From NCBI GenBank assembly GCA_018065965.1, contig JAGHSH010000289.1:1-6599 (forward strand): a DNA stretch of 6,599 bases, in the 5' to 3' direction. This document shows positions 6,111 through 6,599 of the stretch, in pieces. Position numbers and translations under genes: made by a program. How positions within the stretch are numbered: position 1 is the stretch's first letter; each line of letters opens with the position of its first letter. This DNA comes from Candidatus Apopatocola equi (GTDB taxonomy: Bacteria; Bacillota; Clostridia; Oscillospirales; Oscillospiraceae). The notes beneath the pieces were generated by a model. The model was not told where the DNA came from and searched no databases. It saw only the letters and a list, made by a program, of their open reading frames with translations.

Positions 6111-6599
6111 GTGCGTGCCCGTTCACTGCGTCTGCGTGCGGCGCTCAGCTCTGCGTTCTTCTGCGCCAGCGCCTCGCTGCAGCGCTCTGCGGCCTCCGGC
6201 AGCGCCGCAGCGAGAGCCTGAATGCTCTCTGCGGGAAGAAGCTCCCGGGCAGCGTCCAGCACGGAGGCGCTGCGCTCCTCCAGCTGCGCCCGCAGTTCTC
6301 CGGCAGCGCTGCTGGCACGGCGCTCCTCCGCCTCGGCCCTTTCCAGTGCTTTGCGGAGCTTTTCCAGCTCCTCCCGGCTGGGAGCGGCCTCCGACTTGAC
6401 GGCGGGGGCGGGATGATGCACCGAGCCGCAGACCGGGCAGGGCCTACCCTCCTCCAGCTCCCCGGCCAGAATACCGGCCTGCTCGTCCAGATAGGAGCGG
6501 CTCCGTGCGGCATATTCCGTCCGCTTCCGCTCAGCATCGGCCGATTTTTTCAGGTAGCTGTGCTGTGCCTCGGCATATTCCCGCTCCAGCTGCCTAAGC
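6065..6599 (-). CDS. sbcC: SbcC middle part with zinc hook; partial at the window edge and ended by a frameshift
   Basis: This is the upstream piece of the same sbcC gene, open from the right edge (first full codon at 6598). It reads as coiled coil (SYLDEQAGILAGELEEG), then the zinc hook CPVCGSVHHP, whose two cysteines (codons at about 6430-6441) bind zinc together with a partner molecule to join two SbcC arms. The coiled coil then resumes (SREELEKLRKALERAEAEE) and runs to ELSAARRRSERAR. After about 6110 the composition changes abruptly to Ser/Pro/Trp-rich (TLSPSSPARRLSWSS) and the frame stops at TGA 6065-6067, as expected after a frameshift. The N-terminal Walker A half and the gene start are off the right edge, where sbcD would normally also lie. 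Family SbcC proteins are about 1,000-1,050 residues; about half is present here across both pieces. Confidence 0.88.
   Translation of the reverse strand, partial: LRQLEREYAEAQHSYLKKSADAERKRTEYAARSRSYLDEQAGILAGELEEGRPCPVCGSVHHPAPAVKSEAAPSREELEKLRKALERAEAEERRASSAAGELRAQLEERSASVLDAARELLPAESIQALAAALPEAAERCSEALAQKNAELSAARRRSERARTLSPSSPARRLSWSS

Noticed and set aside
6068..6122. Programmed -1 frameshift in sbcC
   Set aside because: No slippery heptamer or downstream hairpin with good pairing was seen in the overlap, and recoding is not known to me for sbcC.
4986..6221. Long plus-strand open frame opposite sbcC
   Set aside because: It runs through the sbcC terminator hairpin and antisense to the conserved SbcC ATPase motifs, with no recognisable domain of its own.

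Overview
All genes in this window read right to left (minus strand). The gene families, strong AGGAGG-type ribosome binding sites, sigma-A-like promoters, intrinsic terminators, a TTG start codon and high GC suggest a low-motility-style gut Clostridia genome of the Oscillospirales (Ruminococcaceae/Oscillospiraceae) type. That placement is an inference from style, not from a marker gene. In transcription order, the window holds the 3' half of a DNA-repair nuclease gene (sbcC), a large membrane cyclic-di-GMP enzyme, and a two-component system.

Right part (about 5082-6599): the C-terminal half of SbcC, including the zinc hook (CPVCGS), the following coiled coil and the second ATPase half (LSGGES signature, Walker B, H-loop). 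The reading frame is broken by a -1-type shift near 6110-6122, so it appears as two adjoining open frames. It ends in a long perfect hairpin terminator that overlaps its stop codon. The 5' half of the gene lies beyond the right edge; its usual partner sbcD would be expected there too.

Middle part (about 2027-4918): one gene with its own promoter, ribosome binding site and terminator. It encodes a protein of about 936 residues with the order seven membrane segments, GGDEF, PAS, degenerate GGDEF, EAL. The first GGDEF and the EAL both keep their catalytic residues, so it may both make and break c-di-GMP. The start is best placed at a TTG at 4835-4837, not at the upstream ATG, because the predicted promoter lies across that ATG.

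Left part (19-1843): an OmpR-family response regulator followed by its sensor histidine kinase, overlapping by 7 nt (ATGCTGA) and driven by a good -35/-10 pair at 1815-1843. The kinase has only a short loop between its two membrane segments, as in intramembrane-sensing kinases. The target genes are not in the window.

The two intergenic gaps (about 1785-2026 and 4838-5081) are each under 300 nt. They hold the promoters and terminators, one copy of a widespread dispersed repeat (1897-1929) and some GC-rich palindromes. I found no RNA gene, CRISPR array, transposase or clearly novel multi-gene system. The most notable points are the sbcC frameshift, the corrected start of the c-di-GMP protein and its unusual catalytic-site pattern.
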